Under the pieces are notes generated by a model, which searched no databases, was not told the DNA's origin, and saw nothing but the letters and a program-made list of their open reading frames with translations. 51,333 nucleotides of DNA from assembly GCA_903893215.1 (NCBI GenBank), contig CAITLJ010000052.1, positions 1 to 51,333 on the forward strand. The letters run 5' to 3'. Position numbers and translations under genes: made by a program. The DNA comes from an uncultured Ferrovum sp. Its GTDB lineage: Bacteria > Pseudomonadota > Gammaproteobacteria > Burkholderiales > Ferrovaceae. Below, in pieces: positions 1 to 9,032 of the stretch (positions within the stretch are counted from its first letter, which is position 1; each line of letters starts with the position of its first letter).

Positions 1-227
1 AACTGGTCTTCGGGCCCAAGCGATGTTTCTTTTCTCCACTCGGTCAGCAGTTCGATGATGTTCGTTGGCCGAGTCACTGGCTCAATGATGAGCTTGCTGC
101 CTTCCCGGTAGATGATGACGCGATCACCAGGCAACTCGAACTCGACAGGAATCCGGACCGCTTGGCTGCGGTTGTTCCGAAACAGCTTGGCCTCTTTGGG
201 CCTGGATGGCGTCGGCAGAGTAGGCAT
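1..227 (-). CDS. vapB: VapB-type antitoxin (AbrB/MazE fold), partial
   Basis: About 75 residues are visible before the gene runs off the left edge of the window. After a short basic lead (MPTLPTPSRPKEAKLF) comes the hallmark of VapB antitoxins, RNNRSQAVRIPVEF, then LPGDRVIIYREGSKLIIEPV. This is the swapped-hairpin AbrB/MazE DNA-binding fold. In the family the C-terminal tail then wraps around a PIN-domain ribonuclease (VapC) and blocks it, and the pair represses its own promoter. The partner toxin gene would lie to the left, outside the window, so it is not seen. The start is the ATG at 227, and the repeats at 244-267 upstream fit an autoregulatory operator. The family call is firm; activity and partner are inferred. 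Confidence 0.85.
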   Translation of the reverse strand, partial: MPTLPTPSRPKEAKLFRNNRSQAVRIPVEFELPGDRVIIYREGSKLIIEPVTRPTNIIELLTEWRKETSLGPEDQ

Positions 228-243
228 AGTCTGGCCCTTAAAT

Positions 244-267
244 GTATATGCCATATTGTATATGCCA
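244..267 (-). promoter_or_regulatory. Direct-repeat operator/promoter of the vapB gene
   Basis: The 10-mer GTATATGCCA occurs at 244-253 and again at 258-267, giving a 14-bp period. The first copy also forms a near-perfect palindrome, ATATG-C-CATAT, at 246-256. On the minus strand the AT-rich core contains TATACAAT, which could be a -10 box. Repeats of this kind just upstream of antitoxin genes are usual autoregulation sites. The function is inferred from position. Confidence 0.55.
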
Positions 268-574
268 AATAAGATCCTTTCAAACTGAGCTGCCGGCCGT
301 GAATGACCGGAGGGGGGCGTGAGGAGTCATCCAGGTCCGCGACGAACTGTGGCCGCTACCTGGCGCATTTCAGCCGGTCGCCGACAGCCACCCCCGACGC
401 CAGGGTGGGCATCGGGAGGGTGGGTGGGGAATCTATATTTCCGTTTGCTAGGCCAGTTCGAGAGCGTCTTCCACCTCGATACCGAGGTGCCTGGCCAACG
501 GCTGCTTTGTGCCGCTGCGTTGAAGGGCGCGGTCCGGCCCATTGCGGACCTTGATTGACCCAACCGGAGCGATT

Positions 575-772
575 GTATCGGCATCGGTGGGGCCCGCGAG
601 GACTGCTGGCCGGGCCCCATGTGGTTTTATTCCCAATGATCTTTTAACCATGGATGTAGGTACGTTCCTCTTCGGTGGAATACCCATCGAATACCTACTT
701 TGAGATGTACTTTCATACGTACACCGATCGTTAGATCGTCATTGGCTTTAGACCGGGAGCTGGGGCCTTGCG
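575..772. repeat. Dispersed ~200 bp repeat, copy 1
   Basis: This segment matches 38168-38364 along its whole length by eye, with scattered substitutions and one or two single-base indels. Long shared blocks include GGATGTAGGTACGTTCCTCT and the stretch around CGATCGTTAGATCG. Inside it GTAGGTA (656-662) can pair with TACCTAC (692-698), so the RNA or single strand could form a hairpin. No complete gene lies in it. The copies have the same orientation. See the second copy and the findings. Confidence 0.8.
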
Positions 773-784
773 GCAGTCCCACAC

Positions 785-803
785 GGTCCGTTCGGATCAA
801 TCC
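785..803. promoter_or_regulatory. Near-palindromic site shared with 3395-3412
   Basis: GGTCCGTTCGGATCAATC at 785-802 is, in reverse complement, identical at 16 of 18 positions to 3395-3412 upstream of the 5'-nucleotidase gene. Its core GGTCCG-TT-CGGATC is almost self-complementary, as expected of a dimeric regulator's site. Two copies in the two non-coding regions of one gene group suggest, but do not prove, a common regulator. Confidence 0.35.
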
Positions 804-1091
804 TCCCACCGACATTCAGGTGGGATACGTAATAAGAAAAGCTGAAACTAAGGATTTGCGGTTTGGCTGAATCAGTCACTTCCCCAAGGACATCCAGAGG
901 CATTTGAACGGCTGGCATTTCGCTCCCGGGTAGTGGGATAGGTTTGATGCAGGACGTCTGCCCGACAATTTCGGCGGTCGGTACATCGCGCAGCAATCCT
1001 ACTTTGCCCTGACAGGAGACTTGAATGAACCTACGCGCCAATGAAAAAAAGAAATCTGGTGCGCCGGGCAACTACCGCCTGCATCCGCACA

Positions 1092-1109
1092 ATTTCATTC
1101 GGCTGTCAC
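1092..1109 (+). promoter_or_regulatory. Candidate PhoB box upstream of the TonB receptor
   Basis: ATTTCATTCGGCTGTCAC fits the Pho-box layout of two 7-mers 11 bp apart (consensus CTGTCAT-4 bp-CTGTCAC). The second half is a perfect match and the first matches at five of seven positions. It lies about 50 bp before the receptor's start codon. The downstream genes encode a secreted nucleotidase and a phosphoesterase, which makes phosphate control plausible. The site is predicted only. Confidence 0.45.
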
Positions 1110-1157
1110 GGTGAGGCGATAGCGTAAGCCCTCACGCAAATCTTCAGGAATCTGGCC

Positions 1158-3329
1158 ATGAATGGTGTTTCGGAGCCCCACCAATACCCTTGTTCCAAGC
1201 TGCTGCATCGTGGCCTGCTGCACCAAGACCTGCTTGTGACCTGGCGCGCACCCATGGTGCTGCTCGCGCTGCTTGTACTCGGCGCGGAGGCCCGTGCGGA
1301 CGCTGCCTCCACGCAGGCCGGTTCCCGGCTGGATGCGGTTCAGGTGACGGCAAACCGTTTTGCCGACCCGATCCAGGAGGTGCCGAATTCAATTTCCGTG
1401 GTGACTGGCGAGGATCTGCAGGCACGCGGCGTGCGTGATCTGGCGGGTGCGCTGGCGCAACTTGCCGGGATCACCATCAGTCCGGGGGGGGATGCCGGTT
1501 CGGCGGGCTCGTCGCCGGGACTGCTTGGCCGCCGCGAGACGGATGACTTCCTGTTGGTGATCGACGGCGTTCCGGCTGGCGGCGCCTTCACCCCACAGTT
1601 TTCCACCCTGAATCTGCACAGTGTCGAACGGATCGAAGTGATTCGCGGCACCGCCCCGGTCTATTACGGAACCACCGCTTTCGCCGGTACCATCAACGTC
1701 GTGCACTATGCCGCAGGACGTGGACCGGCCGTTGCCAGTGTCACTGTGGGCAGCTTCGGTACTGTGGACGTGGCAATGAACGGCGTGCTGTCGGACGGAA
1801 CCATCAGGCAGAGCCTGTCCATCGACGGTACCCAGGACCAGCGCGCGGATCCGCGAGCCAGTTTCCGTCGCGTGCATGCCCTTTACCGTGCGGCGACACA
1901 GATTGCTGACGGCGACGTGCGCCTGGATCTGGATCTGACCGACCTGCATGACAAGCCCGCGAGTCCGACCCCATTTAGCGGTACCACCGCGCTACTGCCG
2001 AACGACTTCAACCAGAATCCGGCCAATGGCCATATCAACACGCAGGTCAGCAAGCTGACCGCCGCCTATGACCGTGCGTTGGGGGCTGGCCAATGGACCG
2101 CGCTGCTTTCGCTGACCCACACCCATACCGACACCACGCAAGGCTTTCTCGATAGTGGTTTTGGCTCGGAGACCGGCACCAATGCAGCAGGCTACGACCA
2201 GGGCCGCAGTATCGACGACCTGTTCTTCGATACCCATGTCACCCAGGGTCTGGCCAAGGGGCTGGATATCACCTACGGCCTCAACATCCTGGATGGTGAG
2301 CTGACCCAGGCCAGTCGCCAGTTCAATTACCTGGTGCCCTTTGATGGCACCGCGGCGCTGCCCGGCAACACATGGGCGACCACCGACAACACCACGCTGG
2401 GTGACCACCGCACCTTTTACGGCGCCTATGCCCAGTCGCGCTGGAAAGTCACCCAGGACGTCAACCTGCTGGCCGGCCTGCGCTGGAATCACACCGTGGA
2501 AAAGCGCGACGGTTACGGCGATCAGGAGGGTTTCGACCACGAAGAGGCCAGGACCAGCCGGTTGTCTGGCTCGCTGGGCGCAAACTGGTGGGTCTGGAAG
2601 GACGCCAGCGGTGATCTGGATGATCTTTCGCTGTATGCCAACGTTGGCAACACCTTTCAGCCGCCGCAGGTCGACTTTGGCCCGGATGCGCAGATCGGCG
2701 CCATTCTCAAGCCCGAATTCCTGCAAAGCGCCGAAGTGGGCGCCAAGGCCGATGGCCTGGATGGCCGCTTAGACCTCGACCTGTCGATCTTTTTCATTCG
2801 CTTCAACAACCGTCCGCTAAACACGACCATCAACAACCAGCCGGCCGTGGTGGCGGGCGGCATGGAGCGTTTCAAGGGCTTCGAGCTGGAGGGGCATTAC
2901 ACCCTGGTCGATGATCTGCGCCTGGTGGCGAGCTATGCCCAGAATTCTGCCAGCTACGGTGATTTCCAGACCCAGCTGGACGGCGCAGCGGGAGTGGTGC
3001 AGCTGTCCGGCAACCGCATCGAATATGTTCCGACCAAGGTCGCAGGGTTTGGCGTGACCTTCACGCCCAAGACGGGCTGGCAGGGAGCCTTCAATGCCCA
3101 GTACGTCGGGCCACGCTTTCTCGATCCGCAGGGCCAGGCCAGCGTTGGCGGCTTCATGAGCCTTGGCGTGCAGGGTGGGTACCGCTGGCGCGACTGGAGT
3201 GTGCAGGTCAGCGGCGAAAACCTGGGAGATCGTCGGGATCCGGTCCTTGCAAGCGAGTTGGGGGCGGGGCAGGCCTACCGCATGAACGGTCGCCGCTTAC
3301 TGGCCACGCTCATCGCGCAGATCCACTAG
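1158..3329 (+). CDS. TonB-dependent outer-membrane receptor
   Basis: This 723-residue protein has the layout of a TonB-dependent transporter. A TonB-box-like segment (LDAVQVTANR, about residue 60) is followed by a plug domain (VPNSISVVTGEDL through VERIEVIRGTAPVYYGTTAFAGTINVV, roughly 70-190) and then a long beta-barrel. The start at 1158 is backed by AGGAA eight bases upstream. The hydrophobic signal segment begins only at residue 33, so a later start at 1254 is possible. Substrate cannot be read from sequence. The gene heads a group with a secreted 5'-nucleotidase and a phosphoesterase, and a Pho-box-like element precedes it, so uptake of a phosphorylated compound or a metal-phosphate chelate is a reasonable inference. 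A 9-bp inverted repeat (3333-3341 with 3374-3382) follows the gene. Confidence 0.9.
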   Translation: MNGVSEPHQYPCSKLLHRGLLHQDLLVTWRAPMVLLALLVLGAEARADAASTQAGSRLDAVQVTANRFADPIQEVPNSISVVTGEDLQARGVRDLAGALAQLAGITISPGGDAGSAGSSPGLLGRRETDDFLLVIDGVPAGGAFTPQFSTLNLHSVERIEVIRGTAPVYYGTTAFAGTINVVHYAAGRGPAVASVTVGSFGTVDVAMNGVLSDGTIRQSLSIDGTQDQRADPRASFRRVHALYRAATQIADGDVRLDLDLTDLHDKPASPTPFSGTTALLPNDFNQNPANGHINTQVSKLTAAYDRALGAGQWTALLSLTHTHTDTTQGFLDSGFGSETGTNAAGYDQGRSIDDLFFDTHVTQGLAKGLDITYGLNILDGELTQASRQFNYLVPFDGTAALPGNTWATTDNTTLGDHRTFYGAYAQSRWKVTQDVNLLAGLRWNHTVEKRDGYGDQEGFDHEEARTSRLSGSLGANWWVWKDASGDLDDLSLYANVGNTFQPPQVDFGPDAQIGAILKPEFLQSAEVGAKADGLDGRLDLDLSIFFIRFNNRPLNTTINNQPAVVAGGMERFKGFELEGHYTLVDDLRLVASYAQNSASYGDFQTQLDGAAGVVQLSGNRIEYVPTKVAGFGVTFTPKTGWQGAFNAQYVGPRFLDPQGQASVGGFMSLGVQGGYRWRDWSVQVSGENLGDRRDPVLASELGAGQAYRMNGRRLLATLIAQIH

Positions 3330-3394
3330 GCGGCCTGTCGGGCTTGCGGCTGCCTTGACACCATCACGCAAATCCGACAGGCGCCAAAGCGATT

Positions 3395-3412
3395 GATTGA
3401 TCCGTTCGGACC
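3395..3412. promoter_or_regulatory. Near-palindromic site shared with 785-803
   Basis: GATTGATCCGTTCGGACC lies 85 bp before the nucleotidase start and is the inverted near-copy of 785-802 (16 of 18 positions). An isolated CTGTCAT follows at 3441-3447 but lacks a second half at the 11-bp spacing a Pho box needs. Role as a regulator site is inferred. Confidence 0.35.
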
Positions 3413-3496
3413 ATATTCCTTCAATTTCTTAATCGCTGGCCTGTCATTCGGCGCTGGCAAACTCAGGGTTCTTCCTTCAAACCAAGGAGCTGGGAC

Positions 3497-5368
3497 ATGA
3501 GTCGATCGCTCGTCAGTCAGGGGCTGCTGATCGCCCTGTTTTGCGCAGGTTCGGTGCACGCCGCGCAGGATGTCCACAAGTACTCGCCGGTGCGCATCAT
3601 TGCGTTCAACGACGTGCACGGTTATCTATCCCCCAGCGACGGCAGCACAACCGCAGTAGTGCCGGCACCCGGCATCGCAGCCGGCACTACCGTCAACACG
3701 GGCGGTCTGGCTTACATGTCCACCCTGGTTTCGCGCCTGAAGGCCGGACACGCCAACACCATCGTGGTGGCGGCGGGTGACAACATCGGTGCCTCGCCTT
3801 TCCCGTCGAACATCGCCCATGACGAACCCACCGTCGACATCCTGAATCGGTTGGGCCTGCAGGTATCCTCGGTCGGCAATCACGAATTCGACAAGGGTCT
3901 GACCGAACTGGACCGTATCCAGGGCAACCATGGTGTGAGCACCTGCTATCCGGCCGATGGCCAGTTTGGTGTGATCGGCGTCGACACGTGCCTGGAGGCC
4001 GGTAACACCTTTGGAGGTGCCAAGTGGACCTACCTGGCCGCCAACGTGGTCAACAACGCCACGGGTCAGACCATTTTTCCGGCCACCTACCTGCAAAAGT
4101 TTCCCGATGTGGGCGACACCAAGGGGCCGGTGGTCGGCTTTGTCGGTCTGACCTTCCGCAACACCCCGCTGGAAGTCAATCAGACTGGCGTGGCCGGGCT
4201 GACATTCGGTGACGAGGCCACCGCCATCAACCAGGCGGCCCATGCACTGCGTGAGCGCGGTGCCAACGCCGTGGTGGTCCTGATCCATCAGGGGGGCTTC
4301 ACCACCTCTACCGTCTATGGCGACGCCACCTGCCCGGGCTTCAACGGTGATCTGCTGCCGGTGCTGGACCACCTGTCCGCCGAAGTCGATGTGGTGGTCA
4401 GCGGCCATACCCATACGGACTACATATGCCACTACAAGGGCAAGCTGGTCACCCAAAGCGGTTTTTATGGCACCGGTGTCACCTCGATTGACCTCAGCTT
4501 TGACGCCTCGGGTGAAGTCGAAGGGCGCAAGGCCGTCAACACCCCGGTCATCAACGACACCAATACTGTGGCCTACCCGGCGGGTGTCTCTGCGCTTGCC
4601 AAGGACCCGGTGATTGACGGGGCAATCCAGCACTATGTTTCGCTGTCGGCGGCCGCCGGCAACACGGTGGTTGGCAGCATCAGCGCTCCTGTGCTGATCT
4701 CGCCGCCGCCAGCAGGTTGCGCCACTGCCGGCACCTGCGATTCGGCCAAGCGTAACAAGACCGTCGAGTCAGCCATGGGCGACCTGCAAGCCGATGCCTT
4801 CCTGGGCGCATTCACCGACAGCCAGATCGCGTTCGTGCAGGCCGGTGCCGTGCGCACAAGCCTCGATACCACCACGGGCGTCTACCCCGGCCCGATCTCC
4901 TATTCCGGACTGTTTGCCACCGCGCCGTTCCACGACACGTTGTACGAGATCAGCATGACGGGCCCGCAGATCAAGTACGTGCTGGAGCAGCAATGGGAAG
5001 CGCCGAACAATACCGCGTTCTATGCGCCGGGCGGCGTTGGCGAGATTCTGATGCCGTCGCAAGGCTTTACCTACACCTGGGACTCCAGCCTGCCCGCTGG
5101 CGCGGTGGTGGGGGCCGGTAACCGCGTGGTGGCGGGCACCATGATGCTGAACGGCACGCCGATTGACATGAGCGGTGCCACCACCTACCGGGTGGTGGTA
5201 CAGGGTTTCCTGGCCGGTGGCGGCGACAGCTTCACCGGATTCAAGTCGGGCACCAATCCGGTTCAGGGCGGGTTCGATATTGCTGCGCTGACCAACTACA
5301 TGAAGTCGCACCCGGACTACCTGCCAGGCACGCCAAATCGCATCACCAAGCTGGGCAACGCTCCCTGA
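3497..5368 (+). CDS. Secreted bifunctional metallophosphatase/5'-nucleotidase
   Basis: The 623-residue product starts with a signal peptide (cleavage likely after VHA, residue 22) and is therefore periplasmic or surface-located. The metallophosphatase domain shows the family motifs in order: FNDVHG (37-42), GDN (94-96), GNHEFD (127-132), a HQGG histidine, and GHTHTDY with metal-binding His304 and His306. A 5'-nucleotidase C-terminal domain follows (about 390-600), which in the family binds the nucleoside. The enzyme should release phosphate from extracellular nucleotides. AAGGAG eight bases before the ATG supports the start. It lies between the TonB receptor and a second phosphatase-like gene, which fits phosphate or nucleoside scavenging. 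Confidence 0.92.
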   Translation: MSRSLVSQGLLIALFCAGSVHAAQDVHKYSPVRIIAFNDVHGYLSPSDGSTTAVVPAPGIAAGTTVNTGGLAYMSTLVSRLKAGHANTIVVAAGDNIGASPFPSNIAHDEPTVDILNRLGLQVSSVGNHEFDKGLTELDRIQGNHGVSTCYPADGQFGVIGVDTCLEAGNTFGGAKWTYLAANVVNNATGQTIFPATYLQKFPDVGDTKGPVVGFVGLTFRNTPLEVNQTGVAGLTFGDEATAINQAAHALRERGANAVVVLIHQGGFTTSTVYGDATCPGFNGDLLPVLDHLSAEVDVVVSGHTHTDYICHYKGKLVTQSGFYGTGVTSIDLSFDASGEVEGRKAVNTPVINDTNTVAYPAGVSALAKDPVIDGAIQHYVSLSAAAGNTVVGSISAPVLISPPPAGCATAGTCDSAKRNKTVESAMGDLQADAFLGAFTDSQIAFVQAGAVRTSLDTTTGVYPGPISYSGLFATAPFHDTLYEISMTGPQIKYVLEQQWEAPNNTAFYAPGGVGEILMPSQGFTYTWDSSLPAGAVVGAGNRVVAGTMMLNGTPIDMSGATTYRVVVQGFLAGGGDSFTGFKSGTNPVQGGFDIAALTNYMKSHPDYLPGTPNRITKLGNAP

Positions 5369-5481
5369 GCTTTCACTGTTCATCCCGCGGGCTTCGGGGT
5401 GTGCATTGCACACCGGGGCCGCGGGTGCGGTGTCGACCCGATCCGACAACCCCGGCGTAACGTTGTGGAGACCGTCCCACC

Positions 5482-5952
5482 ATGCATTGCACTTCACTGC
5501 TGCGGTTGGCGGCGGTCCTGATCGCCTTTGGTGGTCTGGTGCGTCTGGCACCGGTCGCGACTGCGGCGGACGACAGGCCGGGGTTGCAGTCCAGCGCCAT
5601 GGCCAGTCTTGACGCGCGCAATCAGTGTCAGCGACTGATGCATGAGGACGCCGACGAATTCACCCATTGCGCACGTGCACTTCTCGAGGCAGCGCCAGTC
5701 GACTCGGCAGAACAGCGTTACCGCAAGCTGGGCATCGCTTACTACGCCTGGCTGTCAACCACGGCTGCCGCCAAGAACGGATTGCCCGGCGCGGAACAGT
5801 CCGCCCACGATTTCCTGCGCCTTTTGCAGCCCCTGCAATTGGCGCTCAAGGTGGAAGACGCTGCCCTCTGCACCACCATTCCCGGTGACTGCACGGCGCG
5901 CGTCGCTCGCCTGAAACAGATGGAGCGCGAGTTGACGCGCCCTGTCCCCTGA
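5482..5952 (+). CDS. Small secreted protein of unknown function
   Basis: I do not recognise this 156-residue protein. It has a clear signal peptide (hydrophobic residues 6-22, cleavage near ATA-AD), so it should be exported. The mature part is mostly alpha-helical by composition and has four cysteines (QCQRLM, HCARAL, ALCTT, GDCTAR) that could form two disulfides in the periplasm. GGAGA nine bases before the ATG is a good ribosome site. The gene sits 113 bases after the nucleotidase and about 30 bases before the phosphoesterase, in the same direction, so it is probably co-transcribed with them. A role in the same process is inferred from position only. Confidence 0.75.
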   Translation: MHCTSLLRLAAVLIAFGGLVRLAPVATAADDRPGLQSSAMASLDARNQCQRLMHEDADEFTHCARALLEAAPVDSAEQRYRKLGIAYYAWLSTTAAAKNGLPGAEQSAHDFLRLLQPLQLALKVEDAALCTTIPGDCTARVARLKQMERELTRPVP

Positions 5953-5986
5953 AGTCCACCCGAAACGCCTGCCAAGGATGCCTGAC

Positions 5987-8900
5987 ATGTCCCGCTTTCC
6001 TGTACTTCGCCTGTCCCTGCTTGCTGCTGCGCTGCTCACCGTGCTGGACGTTCCAGCCGGCGCGGCCAGCCTGTCCGAATTCATCCCCACTGGCCAGACC
6101 ATCACGCCGACCGCCACCCCCGGCGCGCACTTTCAGCCGCTCAATCCCGGCCTGGCGGTGCTGCCGGACTTCACCGCCGGGCAGGCGGTCACCACTGCGG
6201 TCAGCCCTGACGGCAAGACCCTGCTGGTGCTGACCAGCGGCTACAACCGCGAGGCCGACGGCAGCGGTGCAGGCATTCCCGGTGCGTCGAATGAATACGT
6301 CTTCGTGTTCGATATCTCGAGCGGCCTGCCGGTCCAGAAGCAGGCACTGCAACTCGCCAACACCTATGTGGGCCTGGCCTTTGCGCCTGCTGGCGATGCG
6401 TTTTATGTGACCGGGGGACAGGACGACAGCGTGTACCGATTCATCCAGGCTGCGGGCGTCTGGTCCCAGTCGGCCGTGGTCCAGCTCAACAATGGCAAGG
6501 GTCTGGGCCTGACGCGCGGTATTCCCGCCCTGGGCTTTCCAGCCACCTTGCCGGCCCAGGCCGCAGGGGTGGCGGTCAGTGCCGATGGCAAGACTGTCGC
6601 TGTGGCCAACAACGCCAACGATTCGATCAGCCTGCTCGATGTGGCCAGTGGCAAGTTCCTTACCTTCGACCTGCGTCCGGGCAAGAGCGACCCGGCCAAG
6701 GTTGGTGTGCCTGGCGGCGAGTTTCCTTACTGGGTCAGCTTCAAGGGCAACAACACGGTTTACGTGTCCAGCGTGCGCGATCGCGAAGTCGTGGTGGTGA
6801 GCATCAATGGAGCGCCGCTGGCCGGCGCTCCCTCGGTGACCTCGCGTATTGCGCTCAAGGGCAACCCCACCAAGATGATCCTGAACCACGCCCAGAGCCG
6901 ACTGATGATCGCCTCTGACAACAGCGACACGGTGGATATCGTCGATACGGCGAGCAATCAGCTGGTCGGCAGCATCGACACGACGGCCCCGGCCGGTGGC
7001 GTGAAGGTACGTCGCGGCAGCAGCCCGAACAGCCTGGCGCTGTCACCCGACGAAGAGACGCTCTATGTCACCAACGCCGGCAGCAATTCGGTGGCGGTGA
7101 TCGAACTCAACGACAAGCAGACCGGCGGCAAGGTGGATGGCCTGATTCCTACCGGCTGGTATCCGAACTCGGTAAGCGTCAGCGCTGACGGCAAGATGCT
7201 TTACGTGGTCAATGCCAAGAGCAATGCCGGCCCGGCACCGGAGCAATGTTCCAATGTCCGTAGCGGCCCGACCGGCGACCTGCCGGCCAACGACGTGGTG
7301 AATGCCCCGGGCTGTCCCGCTGCGCTGCAGAACGGCTCGTCCAATACTTATGTGCTGCAACTCACCAAGGCCGGTCTGCTGACGCTGCCGGTACCAACGT
7401 CCCGTGCGCTCGACAGCCTCACCAACACGGTGTTTGCCAACAACGGCTTTGGCATGGAATTGCCCGAGGCCGCCAAGAGTGTCGTCAGGGGGCTGCAGAA
7501 GAACATCCAGCACGTGATCTACATCGTCAAGGAAAACCGCACCTACGATCAGGTGCTGGGCGACGTCAAGACCGGCAATGGCGACGCGTCGATTGCCCAG
7601 TTTCCCCAGGCGATCACGCCCAACCAGCACGCGATTGCCTCGCAATTCGTGTTGCTCGACAACTTCCGCACCAGCGGCGAGGTCAGCATGGACGGGTGGC
7701 AGTGGAGCACGGCCGCCCGTTCGATCGACGCCAACGACAAATCCACACCGGTCAACTATGCCGGTCGCGGTCTGACCTACGACAGTGAAGGTACCTCGCG
7801 CGGCATCAACGTGGCCCTGCCCGACCTGCAGAGTCGTGCGGTCGGTCTGTCGGTGGGCGCGTCAAACCCCTTCACGGGCGCGAAAGATCCGGTCACCGGT
7901 CAGTACGCGCTGCCGTTCCTTCTGAACTATCTGAATCTGTTCGTGCCTGGGCTGCCCAGCTCGCCGCTGTCTTCGTTGACCGATCCGGATCTGCTGCCCG
8001 GTACCGCCAACGAAGTGGAAATGGACGGTCCCGGCGGTGAAAAGGCAGCCGGCTATATCTGGAATGCCGCACTGCGTGCCGGCAAGTCGGTACGCAACTA
8101 CGGTTTCTTCCTTGATCTGACGCTGGAAAATGTGCCGGCTTCGCTGGGCGGCGTCTCGCCCCAGTTGCGCGATCCGCATGCTGCCGGCGTGGTGGTCGCC
8201 AGCCCGACCAGCACGGATTTGCCGCTGGGCACGGTCACCGACCCTTACTTCCGCGGCTTCGACAACAACTTCCCGGATTTCTGGCGCGTGCGCGAATGGG
8301 CGCGCGAATTCGACCAGTATGATGCCTCCAACACCCTGCCCCAGCTGGAACTGGTTCGGGTGATGCATGACCATATGGGCAATTTCGGTTCGGCCATCGA
8401 TGGCATCAACACGCCCGAGTTGCAGCAGGCCGACAACGACTATGCGGTCGGTCTGATCGCACAGAAGGTGGCCAACAGCAAGAACTACGCCGGCAATACG
8501 CTGATCTTTGTACTCGAGGATGACTCGCAGGACGGACCGGATCACGTCGATACCCACCGCAGCACGGCCTATATCGTGGGTCCCTACGTCAAGCAGGGCG
8601 TGACCGTGTCCACCGAGTACACCACGGTCAACATGCTGCGCACGATCGAAGACGTGCTGGGTCTGGGCCACCTCAACCTGCACGACGAAGGTGCGTTGCC
8701 GATGACCGACGTGTTCGACCTCAAGCAGAAAACATGGTCGTACAAGGCCGTGCCGTCCGCCTATCTGTACGGCACGGCGCTTGCCCCGCTGCTGCCGACG
8801 GCGCCGGTTGCTGCGGCCGATATCCCCAAGCCGACGCATACCGCGGCCTGGTGGGCCGACAAGACCCGCGGCATGGATTTCAGCGTGGAAGACCGTATCG

Positions 8901-9010
8901 ATGCCGACCGATTCAACCGCATCCTGTGGCAGGGTCTGAAGGGGGATACGCCGTACCCGGGTGATGTGGCTGGCAAGCAGGCCCCGCGCAGCCAGGTGCT
9001 CGACGACTGA
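5987..9010 (+). CDS. YncE-like beta-propeller fused to an alkaline-phosphatase-superfamily phosphoesterase
   Basis: This secreted protein of about 1007 residues has a signal peptide (MSRFPVLRLSLLAAALLTVL, cleavage near AGAA). The first half carries repeated YVTN/YncE-type propeller blades, for example AVSADGKTVAVANNANDSIS and LALSPDEETLYVTNAGSNSV. The second half, from NIQHVIYIVKENRTYDQVLG onward, is a phosphoesterase of the alkaline-phosphatase superfamily, with the ENRTYDQ motif and, near the end, FVLEDDSQDGPDHVDTHRS, which supplies metal ligands. The combination is a known architecture, but its physiological substrate is not established. I prefer the ATG at 5987 to the one at 5978, because AAGGA lies eight bases before 5987 and overlaps 5978. 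It ends the phosphatase gene group. Confidence 0.88.
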   Translation: MSRFPVLRLSLLAAALLTVLDVPAGAASLSEFIPTGQTITPTATPGAHFQPLNPGLAVLPDFTAGQAVTTAVSPDGKTLLVLTSGYNREADGSGAGIPGASNEYVFVFDISSGLPVQKQALQLANTYVGLAFAPAGDAFYVTGGQDDSVYRFIQAAGVWSQSAVVQLNNGKGLGLTRGIPALGFPATLPAQAAGVAVSADGKTVAVANNANDSISLLDVASGKFLTFDLRPGKSDPAKVGVPGGEFPYWVSFKGNNTVYVSSVRDREVVVVSINGAPLAGAPSVTSRIALKGNPTKMILNHAQSRLMIASDNSDTVDIVDTASNQLVGSIDTTAPAGGVKVRRGSSPNSLALSPDEETLYVTNAGSNSVAVIELNDKQTGGKVDGLIPTGWYPNSVSVSADGKMLYVVNAKSNAGPAPEQCSNVRSGPTGDLPANDVVNAPGCPAALQNGSSNTYVLQLTKAGLLTLPVPTSRALDSLTNTVFANNGFGMELPEAAKSVVRGLQKNIQHVIYIVKENRTYDQVLGDVKTGNGDASIAQFPQAITPNQHAIASQFVLLDNFRTSGEVSMDGWQWSTAARSIDANDKSTPVNYAGRGLTYDSEGTSRGINVALPDLQSRAVGLSVGASNPFTGAKDPVTGQYALPFLLNYLNLFVPGLPSSPLSSLTDPDLLPGTANEVEMDGPGGEKAAGYIWNAALRAGKSVRNYGFFLDLTLENVPASLGGVSPQLRDPHAAGVVVASPTSTDLPLGTVTDPYFRGFDNNFPDFWRVREWAREFDQYDASNTLPQLELVRVMHDHMGNFGSAIDGINTPELQQADNDYAVGLIAQKVANSKNYAGNTLIFVLEDDSQDGPDHVDTHRSTAYIVGPYVKQGVTVSTEYTTVNMLRTIEDVLGLGHLNLHDEGALPMTDVFDLKQKTWSYKAVPSAYLYGTALAPLLPTAPVAAADIPKPTHTAAWWADKTRGMDFSVEDRIDADRFNRILWQGLKGDTPYPGDVAGKQAPRSQVLDD

Positions 9011-9032
9011 TCTCAGCCGGCCAGCCGGTTGC

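Larger units (their letters stand above)
268..1157. other. Gene-poor stretch between vapB and the TonB receptor
   Basis: I see no convincing gene here. Short open frames on both strands lack recognisable domains and good ribosome sites. The stretch holds one copy of a dispersed ~200 bp repeat (575-772), a near-palindromic site (785-803) that recurs upstream of the nucleotidase gene, and a Pho-box-like element (1092-1109) in front of the receptor gene. The 840-1060 part is less GC-rich than its surroundings, which fits a regulatory or degenerate region. Confidence 0.5.

Noticed and set aside
303-620. Overlapping open frames on both strands at 303-620
   Set aside because: Arg/Pro/Ser-rich composition in several frames at once indicates GC-driven openness rather than a gene.
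748-1071. 107-codon open frame on the minus strand in the gene-poor stretch
   Set aside because: It has no recognisable motif, starts only at a weak TTG without a ribosome site and ends in the repeat; chance openness in GC-rich DNA is more likely.
3441-3459. Second Pho box before the nucleotidase
   Set aside because: CTGTCAT is present, but the second half (CTGGCAA) is two bases out of the 11-bp phase and imperfect.
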